From positions 124,001 through 188,000 of the forward strand of contig CAVXEW010000008.1 of NCBI GenBank assembly GCA_963760965.1: a DNA stretch of 64,000 nt, in the 5' to 3' direction. Both the position numbers and the translations under genes were made by a program. The notes under the pieces were generated by a model that searched no databases, was not told where the DNA came from, and was given only the letters and a program-made list of their open reading frames with translations. Below, one piece after another: positions 52,804 to 61,151 of this stretch. The number at the start of each line of letters is the position of its first letter. Within the stretch, counting starts at the first letter, position 1. Origin of the DNA: Pararhizobium_B sp963760965 (lineage in GTDB: Bacteria; Pseudomonadota; Alphaproteobacteria; Rhizobiales; Rhizobiaceae).

Positions 52804-54072
52804 GCTCACGTATTCATCGAGTTCGAAGAAATCTGCGTTGTTCTTCGTCTGCTTGAGCTTGTCGATGAGGAACTCGATGGCATCCGTCGTGCCCATCGGC
52901 GAAAGTATCCGTCGCAGCACGAAGATCTTCTGAAGATCTTGCCGCGGTACCAGCAGGTCTTCCTTGCGGGTACCGGACTTCAGGATATCCATCGCGGGGA
53001 AAATGCGTTTGTCTGCGACTTTCCGGTCGAGCACGATCTCCGAGTTGCCGGTGCCCTTGAATTCCTCGAAGATGACCTCGTCCATGCGGCTGCCCGTGTC
53101 GATGAGGGCAGTGGCGATGATGGTGAGTGAACCACCTTCTTCGATGTTGCGGGCCGCGCCGAAAAAGCGCTTTGGTCGTTGCAGCGCATTGGCGTCGACA
53201 CCGCCGGTCAGCACCTTTCCGGAGGATGGCACCACGGTATTGTAGGCGCGCCCCAGCCGAGTGATCGAATCCAGCAGGATGACAACGTCGCGTCCGTGCT
53301 CGACAAGGCGTTTGGCCTTCTCGATGACCATCTCGGCCACCTGGACGTGGCGCGAAGCCGGCTCGTCGAATGTCGACGACACGACCTCGCCGTTGACCGA
53401 CCGTTGCATGTCGGTCACCTCTTCCGGCCGCTCATCGATGAGAAGAACGATCAGGTAGCACTCCGGATGGTTGGCGGTGATAGAATGCGCAATATTCTGC
53501 AGGAGGACTGTCTTGCCCGTCCGCGGTGGTGCCACGATGAGGCCCCGTTGTCCCTTGCCCAGAGGGGCGACGAGATCGATGACACGCGCTGAAAAATCCT
53601 TCGACGTCGGCACGTCCAGTTCCATCCGGAACCGCTCGTCGGGGTAGAGCGGCGTCAGGTTGTCGAAATGGACCTTGTGCCGGATCTTTTCCGGATCCTC
53701 GAAGTTGATCGTGTTGACCTTCAGCAGCGCGAAATATCGTTCGCCTTCCTTGGGACCCCGAATCGGGCCCTCCACCGTATCGCCAGTCTTCAGCGAGAAT
53801 CTCCGGATCTGGGACGGCGAGATGTAGATGTCGTCCGGACCCGGCAAATAATTCGCATTGGCAGAGCGCAAGAAACCGAAGCCATCCTGAAGCACTTCCA
53901 CCACGCCTTCGCCTATGATCTCGACATCCTGGAGCGCAAGCCGCTTCAGGATCGCGAACATGAGTTCCTGCTTTCGCATTACGCTGGCGTTTTCGACCTC
54001 GACCGATTCGGCGAATTCCAGAAGATCCGTCGGTGTCTTGTTCTTGAGCTCTTGAAGCTTCATTTCCTGCAT
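52795..54072 (-). CDS. rho: Transcription termination factor Rho
   Basis: This is a hexameric RNA helicase of 425 residues. The N-terminal Rho_N domain starts MKLQELKNKTPTDLLEFAE. The RNA-binding cold-shock-like domain holds GFGFLRSANANYLPGPDDIYI. The ATPase core has Walker A PPRTGKTVLL and the Q-loop/R-loop region PSSGKVLTGGVDANAL. Two ATGs (54072 and 54063) are possible starts. It overlaps the convergent DUF255 gene by 9 bp. Given how few U-tailed terminators appear here, Rho probably ends many transcripts of this region. Confidence 0.97.
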   Translation of the reverse strand: MQEMKLQELKNKTPTDLLEFAESVEVENASVMRKQELMFAILKRLALQDVEIIGEGVVEVLQDGFGFLRSANANYLPGPDDIYISPSQIRRFSLKTGDTVEGPIRGPKEGERYFALLKVNTINFEDPEKIRHKVHFDNLTPLYPDERFRMELDVPTSKDFSARVIDLVAPLGKGQRGLIVAPPRTGKTVLLQNIAHSITANHPECYLIVLLIDERPEEVTDMQRSVNGEVVSSTFDEPASRHVQVAEMVIEKAKRLVEHGRDVVILLDSITRLGRAYNTVVPSSGKVLTGGVDANALQRPKRFFGAARNIEEGGSLTIIATALIDTGSRMDEVIFEEFKGTGNSEIVLDRKVADKRIFPAMDILKSGTRKEDLLVPRQDLQKIFVLRRILSPMGTTDAIEFLIDKLKQTKNNADFFELDEYVSSG

Positions 54073-54201
54073 GCAGAGGACCGTGAGAATTTTTGAAGAG
54101 AGGAAGAGAGACGAGCGCGTTTGAAAGATTTCCCCCGCTTGGGATTGCGGGCTCCTCGAATGACAACGCTCACCACTGGAAGGAGACCGGAATTAAATAG
54201 C

Positions 54202-54215
54202 GATTCACGTGAAAC
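54202..54215. other. parS-like site between rho and hemJ
   Basis: GATTCACGTGAAAC, one mismatch from the parS core. It lies in the 178-bp gap between rho and hemJ, about 1.7 kb from the probable replication origin. Confidence 0.7.
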
Positions 54216-54250
54216 GCCGCAAGGGGGGAAGACCGTTTTTGGACCATTGC

Positions 54251-54793
54251 TCAGAACGGCTGCACGATAACCATGACGACGATCACGATCATCAGGATCG
54301 TCGGCACCTCGTTCATCATTCTCCAATACCGGGGCGACTTGTCATTCCGGTCTTCGCCAAAAAGCCGCACCGCTTTCGCGAAGTGTCCGTGAACGGCACT
54401 CAGGAGAACAACTGCCGCCAGCTTGACCCAGATCCAGTACCCCGAAATCGGATAGAGCGTGTAGATCATCCACAAGCCCAGAGCCCAGCTGACGATCATC
54501 GCCGGATTGATGATCAGCCGAAGCAGCCTGCTCTCCATCACCTTGAACGTCTCGGATTGCACCGAGCCCTTCGCGGCGTCGCAATGGTAGATGAAGAGCC
54601 TTGGCAGATAGAGCATACCGGCCAGCCAGGCGATGACTGCGATTACGTGAACGGCCTTGATCCAGAGAAAGAGATCGGCCGGACCGATGAAGATGAGAGC
54701 CAGCACGACGGCGACCAATATGACGATCGCCGCTACCGCCCTGACCGCTGCCCGGCGTCCTGTCGTACGGGCTGTCTGGCGCTCCACGCTCAA
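54251..54793 (-). CDS. hemJ: Protoporphyrinogen oxidase HemJ
   Basis: This is a 180-residue integral membrane protein with four to five helices. The conserved sequence LWIKAVHVIAVIAWLAGMLY contains the haem-ligand histidine, and YLPRLFIYH and WVKLAAVVLLSAVHGHF follow. It oxidises protoporphyrinogen IX to protoporphyrin IX in haem synthesis in bacteria lacking HemG/HemY. The start overlaps the end of hemE by 4 bp (54790-54793), so the two haem genes are coupled. Confidence 0.92.
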   Translation of the reverse strand: MSVERQTARTTGRRAAVRAVAAIVILVAVVLALIFIGPADLFLWIKAVHVIAVIAWLAGMLYLPRLFIYHCDAAKGSVQSETFKVMESRLLRLIINPAMIVSWALGLWMIYTLYPISGYWIWVKLAAVVLLSAVHGHFAKAVRLFGEDRNDKSPRYWRMMNEVPTILMIVIVVMVIVQPF

Positions 54794-55821
54794 GCGGCGT
54801 TTCCCCTGACACGTGCGACCAGACGGCGGACATTCTCCGGATCCGCCTGCGGCGTTATGCCGTGGCCCAGATTGAAGATCAGCGGTCCGCCGCCAAGCGC
54901 GCCCAGTATCGCATCGACGCCCTCATCGAGCGCCCTGCCGCCGGCTACGACGCGCATGGGATCGAGATTGCCCTGCACCGCCCCTTGCCGCTGGAGCCGC
55001 TGCGCAAACCCGAGGGGCACTGTCCAATCCAGACCGACCGCGTTTGCGCCCGTTGACTGCCTGTAGCCCTCGAGCTGCATGCCCGCCCCCTTGGCAAATG
55101 CAATGATCCGAGCACCTGCAATCCGCGAGCGTATCCGCTCGACCATGCGATGCACGGGATGCACGGCAAAGGCGGCGAACTCCGCCTCGCCGAGCACCCC
55201 TGCCCATGAATCGAAGATCTGCACCGCATCCGCCCCTGCCTCCAACTGTGCGATCAGGTAGTCGGCCGATACATCCGCGAGGGTATCGAGAAGCCTGGCG
55301 AAAGCCTGGGGATGACGATAGGCGAAGAGCCGTGCCGGCGCCTGGTCGACGGTACCGCGTCCCGCGATCATGTAGGTCGCCACTGTCCATGGGGCTCCGC
55401 AGAAGCCCAGAAGCGCGGTTTCGGCCGGCAGTGCTGCGCGGACCCGTCGCACGGTCTCGATCACTGGACCGAGATGGGCAGCAACCGCCCCGGTTTCCAG
55501 GCGATCGATATCCGCGGGGTCAAGCGGCGTCATTCGGGGACCTTCGCCCTCGACGAAATGCACGTTGCGACCCAAAGCGTCCGGGATGACCAGTATGTCC
55601 GAGAAAAGTATGGCTGCGTCGAAACCGAAGCGCTTGATGGGCTGCAACGTCACTTCGCTCGCAAGCTCGGGAGAGTAGCACAGTTCCAGGAAACCCTTCG
55701 CCCTTCGGCGCACTTGCCGATACTCGGGCAGGTATCGACCCGCCTGTCGCATCAACCAGACGGGAGGAGGAAACACCGTCTCGCCGTCCAGCACCTTCAC
55801 GACCTTGCGGTTTGTGGCCAC
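54790..55821 (-). CDS. hemE: Uroporphyrinogen decarboxylase
   Basis: This is a 343-residue enzyme that decarboxylates uroporphyrinogen III to coproporphyrinogen III. The N terminus carries VWLMRQAGRYLPEYR with the substrate-binding arginines. The active-site aspartate lies in AAILFSDILVIPDALG, followed by GFCGAPWTVATYMI. The start is a GTG at 55821. In alphaproteobacteria hemE borders the chromosomal origin, and the gap upstream of it here has the expected origin features. It is cotranscribed with hemJ. Confidence 0.95.
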   Translation of the reverse strand: MATNRKVVKVLDGETVFPPPVWLMRQAGRYLPEYRQVRRRAKGFLELCYSPELASEVTLQPIKRFGFDAAILFSDILVIPDALGRNVHFVEGEGPRMTPLDPADIDRLETGAVAAHLGPVIETVRRVRAALPAETALLGFCGAPWTVATYMIAGRGTVDQAPARLFAYRHPQAFARLLDTLADVSADYLIAQLEAGADAVQIFDSWAGVLGEAEFAAFAVHPVHRMVERIRSRIAGARIIAFAKGAGMQLEGYRQSTGANAVGLDWTVPLGFAQRLQRQGAVQGNLDPMRVVAGGRALDEGVDAILGALGGGPLIFNLGHGITPQADPENVRRLVARVRGNAA

Positions 55822-56218
55822 GCCCGCCTCGCTTTTCCAAATTCAAAGAAGATATCTTTAAAGGGCTTCTATTTCTAAGAGTTCGGTGGTTTTCAAGGAT
55901 TAAAGGCCGTTCAATCCTTATCCACCGATCAAGAGTTCGTTCCCCCGCGAAAGAGTGAACTCAGACGGGCGGGAAGAGAAAATGGGACAACTCGAAAAAT
56001 TCAGGAAAATGAAGGAAATACGCGTCGCATTCTTCGTCGCCGACGGTGCATGGGCTGTGGAGAAAAATTGAGGGCTGCGACATCTCCACAGTCTTCACGG
56101 GAGTTTGACGAAAGCGACACGGGAGAGGCGTGATGTGGAAAAGTCGGCCAGGTTTCCCTTGTCAGGCGCCGGGCCCTGCCGCTAGTTGCCTCCTGTCCCG
56201 TTTCGTCAACAGCCCCCG
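55822..56218. other. oriC: Probable chromosomal replication origin (oriC)
   Basis: This 397-bp non-coding gap between hemE and the DUF299 gene is where alphaproteobacterial origins are known to lie (Caulobacter, Sinorhizobium). It is locally AT-rich at 55832-55920. DnaA-box-like sequences are TTATCCACC (55918-55926), TGTGGAGAA (56056-56064, minus), ATCTCCACA (56082-56090) and TGTGGAAAA (56134-56142, minus); three are one base from TTATCCACA in the appropriate strand and the third copy has two mismatches. A CtrA-like box precedes the first DnaA box. Direct proof would need replication mapping. Confidence 0.8.
55900..55914. promoter_or_regulatory. CtrA-like box in the origin
   Basis: TTAA-AGGCCGT-TCAA has the TTAA-N7-TTAA layout with one mismatch. 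It lies 4 bp before the TTATCCACC DnaA-like box, as expected where CtrA blocks initiation. Binding is inferred. Confidence 0.5.
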
Positions 56219-57049
56219 GTGAATCGTGTGGATCAGCCGAGAAACTATTTCCATCTTCACATGATTTCTGACTCGACCGGCGAAACGCTCATTGCCGCCG
56301 GAAGGGCCGCAGCCGCGCAATTCCAGTCGGCGCAGGCACTTGAGCACGTTTATCCATTGATTCGAACTCAAAAGCAGATGGCCGCTGTCATCGACGCCAT
56401 CGACGGCGCCCCGGGCATCGTGCTCTACACCATCATCGATCCCGATCTGTCGGCACTTGTCGATCGGGGCTGCGAGGAGATGGGTTTGCCGTGCGTTTCC
56501 GTGCTCGAGCCGGTGATGGCCGCATTTCAATCATATCTCGGGGCGCCGTCGAAGCGGCGTGTCGGTGCCCAGCACGTGATGAACGCCGACTACTTCCGGC
56601 GCATCGAAGCACTCAACTTCACCATGGATCACGACGACGGACAACTTCCGGCCGATTACGAAGAGGCCGACGTCGTGCTCATCGGCATCAGCCGCACTTC
56701 GAAGACGCCGACCAGCATTTATCTGGCGAACCGGGGCATTCGGACCGCCAACATACCGGTGGTATGCGATGTTCCGCTGCCGCCCGAGCTTCTTGTTGCC
56801 CGGAAGCCGCTGATCGTCGGCCTCGTTGCGTCGGCCGAACGCATAGCACAGGTGCGTCAGCACCGGATCCTCGGCACCACGGCCGGCTATTCAGGTGATC
56901 AGTACACTGACCGGGCCTTGATCGCGGAGGAGCTCAAATATGCGCGGGGGCTTTGCGCGCGGCATAACTGGCCGATGATTGACGTCACGCGTCGTTCCAT
57001 CGAGGAAACGGCAGCGGCGATCCTTGCCCTGCGGCGAAAGCAGGGGTAG
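56219..57049 (+). CDS. ppsR: Pyruvate phosphate dikinase / PEP synthase regulatory protein (DUF299)
   Basis: This is a 276-residue bifunctional serine/threonine kinase and Pi-dependent phosphorylase family protein. It begins FHLHMISDSTGETL and carries the nucleotide-binding segment VLIGISRTSKTPTSIYLA. It controls pyruvate phosphate dikinase or PEP synthase through phosphorylation near the catalytic histidine. The start is ambiguous: GTG codons at 56219 and 56228 both fit, and a TTG at 56186 is also in frame. None has a strong ribosome site. It forms the right border of the probable origin. Confidence 0.9.
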   Translation: MNRVDQPRNYFHLHMISDSTGETLIAAGRAAAAQFQSAQALEHVYPLIRTQKQMAAVIDAIDGAPGIVLYTIIDPDLSALVDRGCEEMGLPCVSVLEPVMAAFQSYLGAPSKRRVGAQHVMNADYFRRIEALNFTMDHDDGQLPADYEEADVVLIGISRTSKTPTSIYLANRGIRTANIPVVCDVPLPPELLVARKPLIVGLVASAERIAQVRQHRILGTTAGYSGDQYTDRALIAEELKYARGLCARHNWPMIDVTRRSIEETAAAILALRRKQG

Positions 57050-57103
57050 CAGTCGACGTCTCCATGGTCAGGCGTCCGGGATCCTTCCAGACAGGAGAAA
57101 GCC

Positions 57104-57703
57104 ATGACGGAAAAGATCATCCTGGCATCCACCAGCCCCTTTCGACGGAGGCTGCTCGAAAGGGCGGGCGTCCCGTTCGAGGCGGTCGCCTCGATGATCG
57201 ACGAGCGGGCGGTCGAATCGACGCTGGCCGGCAGCGGCCTCGGTCCGGAGGACGTTGCCCAGGTTCTTGCGGAAGCCAAGGCGGTGGAGGTGTCGGAACG
57301 ATATCCCGACGCGCTGGTTGTCGGTGCCGACCAGACCCTGTCGCTGGGTGGCGAGATGTTCCACAAACCGGCGGACATGGCGGGTGCCCGGGCCCATCTC
57401 CTGGCGCTTTCGGGCCGGGTCCACGCACTGAACAGCGCGATTGTGATAGCCGCCGGCGGCACAGCGAAATGGCGGCATGCCTCCGTCGCCGAAATGACGA
57501 TGCGGCCGCTCGATCCCGGCTTCGTCGGCCGCCATCTCGCAGCTGTCGGAGAGGTCGCGCTGAAGAGCGTCGGAGCTTATCAGTACGAAGGTCTTGGCAT
57601 CCAGCTCTTCAGCAAGGTCGAGGGCGACTATTTCACGATCGTTGGCTTGCCGATGATCCCACTGCTTGGCGAACTGCGGCGTCTCGGAGCGATCGATGGC
57701 TGA
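57104..57703 (+). CDS. Maf-like nucleoside triphosphate pyrophosphatase
   Basis: This is a 199-residue house-cleaning pyrophosphatase. It starts KIILASTSPFRRRLLERAGV (P-loop-like Maf motif with the conserved arginine). VVGADQTLSLGG and KSVGAYQYEGLG are the other family motifs, the last with the conserved glutamate. It hydrolyses modified or canonical nucleotides to monophosphates. The ATG at 57104 follows AGGAGAAAGCC. The stop overlaps the coaE start by 8 bp. In related genomes aroE usually sits between these two genes; it is absent here. Confidence 0.92.
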   Translation: MTEKIILASTSPFRRRLLERAGVPFEAVASMIDERAVESTLAGSGLGPEDVAQVLAEAKAVEVSERYPDALVVGADQTLSLGGEMFHKPADMAGARAHLLALSGRVHALNSAIVIAAGGTAKWRHASVAEMTMRPLDPGFVGRHLAAVGEVALKSVGAYQYEGLGIQLFSKVEGDYFTIVGLPMIPLLGELRRLGAIDG

Positions 57704-58358
57704 GAAAGCGCCGGCGGCCGGGGTATCGGGACCCGGCGGACCTCACCTGCAGGGTCGCCCGCTTGTCGTTGGTCTGACAGGATCAATAGGCATGGGAAAG
57801 TCGACCACTGCGCAGATGTTCGTCGACGAAGGCGTCCCGGTCATCGATGCCGACAGTATCGTACACAGGCTCTACGCAGGGCGCGCGGCGCCGCTGATCG
57901 AGGCGGCCTTCCCCGGCAGCACACGGGATGGCGCGGTCGACCGCGAGTCGCTGTCGCGAATGGTCCTTGGCGATCCGGGCGCCCTCCGCCGGCTCGAGGA
58001 GATCGTCCACCCGCTGGTCCGCGAGGAAGAAGGGGCCATTCTCGATGCGGCACGAGAGTCGTGCGCGCCGATCGTGCTTCTGGATATCCCGCTTCTCTTC
58101 GAGACCGGACGAGACGCTGACGTCGACAAGACGGTCGTTGTCAGCTGTTCTCCCGAACTCCAGAAAAAGCGTGTGCTGGCGCGTCCCGGTATGACAGAGG
58201 CCAAGTTCCGCGCGATATTGTCCCGTCAGATCACCGATTCGGAAAAGCGCGCCAGGGCGGACTTTGTCATTGGCACGGATGAAGGCCTTGATGCCGCGAG
58301 GGCGCAGGTCCGAGCCGTCCTCGATCGTCTGCGCAAGACGGCCAGCAAAGGGAGCTGA
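57696..58358 (+). CDS. coaE: Dephospho-CoA kinase
   Basis: This is a 220-residue kinase for the last step of CoA synthesis. The P-loop GLTGSIGMGKST is preceded by about 26 residues rich in glycine, proline and alanine, longer than the usual start directly at the P-loop strand. Other motifs are VPVIDADSIVHRLY, VLLDIPLLFETG and QKKRVLAR. The ATG at 57696 overlaps the maf stop. No closer start codon exists in frame, apart from a rare CTG. The N-terminal extension may reflect loss of aroE from this position. Confidence 0.92.
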   Translation: MAEKAPAAGVSGPGGPHLQGRPLVVGLTGSIGMGKSTTAQMFVDEGVPVIDADSIVHRLYAGRAAPLIEAAFPGSTRDGAVDRESLSRMVLGDPGALRRLEEIVHPLVREEEGAILDAARESCAPIVLLDIPLLFETGRDADVDKTVVVSCSPELQKKRVLARPGMTEAKFRAILSRQITDSEKRARADFVIGTDEGLDAARAQVRAVLDRLRKTASKGS

Positions 58359-58361
58359 ACG

Positions 58362-59060
58362 ATGCGGCATATCATCTTCGACACGGAAACGACCGGCCTG
58401 GACAACTCGCTCGACCGGGTGATCGAGATCGGCGGGGTGGAACTCGACAACCACTTTCCTACCGGCCGCACGTTCCACGTCTACATCAGTCCGGGCGACA
58501 GGAAGGTTCATCCCGAAGCACTCGCGGTCCACGGTATCAGCGACGAATTCCTTGCGGACAAGCCAGGTTTCGCGGCGATCGTCGAGGAATTCAATGCCTT
58601 CTTCGAAGGTGCCCATCTTGTCGCCCACAATGCAGCCTTTGACATTGGCTTTCTCAATGCCGAGCTCGCTCGCCTGGGCCGGCCGGCGATCGAGGCGGAC
58701 CGTGTCGTCGATTCGCTCGCTCTTGCCCGGCGGCGGCATCCGATGGGACCGAATTCGCTCGACGCGCTCTGCAGACGCTACGGCATCGACAATGCGCATC
58801 GCACCAAGCATGGCGCGCTTCTCGATGCCGAGCTTCTTGCAGAGGTGTTCATCGAGATGAACGGGGGCCGCCAGGCGGCCCTGAGCCTGGTCACCAGCGG
58901 CGGCGATGATCTCTCGCCCGAGCCGGGGGCGATCGGCGTCTCGCATGGAGAACGCGCCCGTCCGCTGCCGCGGCGCCTGACCGACGCGGAAATAGCCGCG
59001 CACTCCGCACTCGTCGAGAGGCTGGGCGAAGCTTCGCTCTGGAAGAGAGTGCTCGGGTAG
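58362..59060 (+). CDS. dnaQ: DNA polymerase III subunit epsilon
   Basis: This is the 3'-5' proofreading exonuclease subunit, 232 residues. Exo I is FDTETTGLD (Asp7, Glu9), Exo II is LVAHNAAFDIGFL, and Exo III is HRTKHGALLDAELLAEVF with the catalytic histidine and aspartate. The C-terminal tail, which binds the alpha subunit, contains RRLTDAEIAAHSALVERLG. It lies 3 bp after coaE. A strong hairpin follows the stop. In this order it is often next to secB, as here. Confidence 0.95.
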   Translation: MRHIIFDTETTGLDNSLDRVIEIGGVELDNHFPTGRTFHVYISPGDRKVHPEALAVHGISDEFLADKPGFAAIVEEFNAFFEGAHLVAHNAAFDIGFLNAELARLGRPAIEADRVVDSLALARRRHPMGPNSLDALCRRYGIDNAHRTKHGALLDAELLAEVFIEMNGGRQAALSLVTSGGDDLSPEPGAIGVSHGERARPLPRRLTDAEIAAHSALVERLGEASLWKRVLG

Positions 59061-59090
59061 CTCCGGGATTGCCTTCCGCGTACCTCAGGA

Positions 59091-59123
59091 AAAGGCCGGC
59101 CCGAAATCTCGAGGCCGGCCTTT
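59091..59123. terminator. Bidirectional intrinsic terminator between dnaQ and secB
   Basis: A perfect 11-bp stem, AAAGGCCGGCC (59091-59101) with GGCCGGCCTTT (59113-59123), has an 11-base loop. The A-rich and T-rich ends give a short U-tail in both directions. It separates the convergent dnaQ and secB genes. Confidence 0.8.
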
Positions 59124-59146
59124 CGATACTCTCTCCCGGGCAGGGT

Positions 59147-59668
59147 TCAGTTGGGGTTGTTCGCCCCCGCCTGTCGCTGGTTCTCCTGCTCTGCCGCCAT
59201 CCGCTGAGAGAACATCGAGGCGAAATCGATCGGATCGATCATGAGCGGAGGGAAGCCGCCGTTGCGCGTGGCGTCGGCGATGACCTGGCGGGCAAACGGG
59301 AAGAGCAGCCGCGGGCATTCGATGAAGAGCAGAGGCAGCATGTGCTCCTGGGGAAAGCCCGAGATCCGGAAGACGCCGCCGTAGACGAGCTCGGCCTTGA
59401 AGACCACCTTCTTGTCATCGCGCGCTTCAGCGTCGAGCGAAAGGAGAACGTCGAAGTCTGTATCGGACAACGGGTTCGCGTTCACATTGACGTTTATGTT
59501 GATATTGGGCGCCTTGTCACGCTGGCCGAGCGAATGCGGCGCGCCTGGATTCTCGAACGAGAGGTCCTTGATGTATTGGGCCAGGACGCTCAGCGTGGCG
59601 TCATTCGACTGTCCGTTGTCGCCATCGGTGCCGGTCGGATTTTCGTTCGGTTGCGTTGGATCAGACAT
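59147..59668 (-). CDS. secB: Protein-export chaperone SecB
   Basis: This is a 173-residue tetrameric chaperone that keeps exported proteins unfolded and delivers them to SecA. The core begins LAQYIKDLSFENPGAP. The following ININVNVNANPLSD and VYGGVFRISGFP are typical, as is LLFIECPRLLFPFARQVIAD. The first 25 residues are polar and unstructured. The start at 59668 has GAGGAATAAG before the ATG; an upstream frame to 59752 is less likely. It lies 105 bp downstream of fxsA on the same strand. Confidence 0.95.
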   Translation of the reverse strand: MSDPTQPNENPTGTDGDNGQSNDATLSVLAQYIKDLSFENPGAPHSLGQRDKAPNININVNVNANPLSDTDFDVLLSLDAEARDDKKVVFKAELVYGGVFRISGFPQEHMLPLLFIECPRLLFPFARQVIADATRNGGFPPLMIDPIDFASMFSQRMAAEQENQRQAGANNPN

Positions 59669-59773
59669 CTTATTCCTCGGATTGCCGTATGCCAGCTCCT
59701 GCCGCTCGCATTTTCTGGGCGCTTCGCTAGCACTTCGCCCGTATGCCCGCAACCCGTTTCCGGCGGCGCCAGC

Positions 59774-60271
59774 TCAGCGGCGCTCGTCGCGGCCCGCCCA
59801 GGGAGAGGAAGGGTCCGGATTCCGCTCGAAATCCTTCGAATCGAGGTCGATGACCGGTTCGCTTCGGGGCGGACGGGAGGCGCGACCGCGATCCGCAAAG
59901 CCGGAAGACGACATGACAACGATCCGGTTGCGCAGCAGGCTCCAGCCCAGATCGCGCACCGCCGGGACGAAGAGAAGGAAGCCCAGCGTGTCCGTTATGA
60001 AGCCGGGGGTCAGCAGGAGCACGCCTGCGACCAGAATCATCACCCCGTGCACGAGCTCGCGACCCGGAACGCGGCCCTGCTCGGTTTCGTTGCGGATGCG
60101 CTGCAGAAGACCGAACCCCTGGATCCTGAGCAGCGCGGTGCCGATGACCGCCGTGACCAGGATCATCGCCAGCGTCGGAAGGAGGCCGATGAACTGGCCG
60201 ACGGCAATGAAAACGGCAATCTCGGCGACAGGCAGGGCCAGGAGAAGAAATGGAATGAGAGTGAATGCCAT
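59774..60271 (-). CDS. fxsA: FxsA family membrane protein
   Basis: This is a 165-residue inner-membrane protein with three to four hydrophobic segments within the first 115 residues (FLLLALPVAEIAVFIAVG, LPTLAMILVTAVIGTALL, VMILVAGVLLLTPGF). The family landmark LTPGFITDTLGFLL is present. The C-terminal tail is charged and proline-rich. E. coli FxsA overproduction relieves exclusion of phage T7 by the F plasmid; the normal role is unknown. It is divergent from the Tim44-like gene, with 181 bp between starts. Confidence 0.9.
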   Translation of the reverse strand: MAFTLIPFLLLALPVAEIAVFIAVGQFIGLLPTLAMILVTAVIGTALLRIQGFGLLQRIRNETEQGRVPGRELVHGVMILVAGVLLLTPGFITDTLGFLLFVPAVRDLGWSLLRNRIVVMSSSGFADRGRASRPPRSEPVIDLDSKDFERNPDPSSPWAGRDERR

Positions 60272-60371
60272 GCCGGCAATTGTATCCCTGTTGGAGGGGA
60301 AAGTGCGTGCAGCACGCCTGCTTTACCGCTGATTTAGGTATTCGGCGCATTGATTTGAACCACCTTGGCCA

Positions 60372-60400
60372 TTTGAATGATGGGATTGTCCCGACTATAT
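60372..60400 (+). promoter_or_regulatory. Candidate promoter of the Tim44-like/mltA operon
   Basis: TTTGAA (60372-60377), a 17-bp spacer, and CTATAT (60395-60400) match the rhizobial housekeeping pattern CTTGAC-N17-CTATAT, with a perfect -10 box. The start of the Tim44-like gene lies 52 bp further on. Confidence 0.6.
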
Positions 60401-60452
60401 GAAGGGTGTGGCATCTTGGCAGCTTCGAGAGCGGGCATGACAGCAGGTGACA

Positions 60453-61151
60453 ATGGGTTCCTTTGATCTGATCACGTTTCTATTCTTCGTCGCGGCGGTG
60501 ATCGTGTTCCTGCAGTTGCGAAGCGTGCTCGGACGGCGTACGGGCCACGAGCGGCCGCCCTTCGATCCCTACGCCGGACGGCGCGAGGCGGCCGAGAAAG
60601 CCGAAGGCAATGTCGTGACGCTGCCCCGACGTGAGGGGCAGGCCGCGCCCAGTGCCGAGGCGCTCGGCGCGGCGGATGCTCACGCGCGGCCGGGGACGCC
60701 GCTGAACGAGGCCTTGCGCGCAATCATCGCCGCCGACCCCGCTTTCGATGCGAAGGAATTCGTGAACGGTGCCAGGCTGGCATACGAGATGATCGTAACC
60801 GCCTTCGCCGACGGTGACCGCAAGGCGTTGAAGAGCCTTCTCTCGCGCGACGTCTACGACGGCTTCGTGGCAGCCATCAACGAGCGCGAGTCCAAGGGGC
60901 AGGTCGTCCGTTCTTCCTTCGTCGGCATAGACAAGGCGGATATCGTACATGCCGAGATGAAGGGTTCCGAGGCAAACGTGTCGGTGCGGATCGTCAGCCA
61001 GTTGATTTCCGCAACCTATGACAAGGACGGCAAGGTCGTCGACGGCAATGCCGAGGATGTCGGCGAGGTGGTGGACGTCTGGACCTTCGCCCGAGATACC
61101 CGATCGCGCGATCCCAACTGGAAGCTCATCGCTACAGAATCAGAGGATTGA
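60453..61151 (+). CDS. Tim44-like domain protein (TimA type)
   Basis: This is a 232-residue protein with one N-terminal transmembrane helix (LITFLFFVAAVIVFLQL), a charged low-complexity linker and a C-terminal Tim44-like domain (FDAKEFVNGARLAYEMIVTAF, then ALKSLLSRDVYDGF). Tim44 in mitochondria links the import channel to Hsp70; bacterial relatives in alphaproteobacteria are thought to act in membrane protein handling. The ATG at 60453 has AGGTG upstream; a GTG two codons earlier is possible. The stop overlaps the mltA start codon (TTGA). Confidence 0.9.
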   Translation: MGSFDLITFLFFVAAVIVFLQLRSVLGRRTGHERPPFDPYAGRREAAEKAEGNVVTLPRREGQAAPSAEALGAADAHARPGTPLNEALRAIIAADPAFDAKEFVNGARLAYEMIVTAFADGDRKALKSLLSRDVYDGFVAAINERESKGQVVRSSFVGIDKADIVHAEMKGSEANVSVRIVSQLISATYDKDGKVVDGNAEDVGEVVDVWTFARDTRSRDPNWKLIATESED

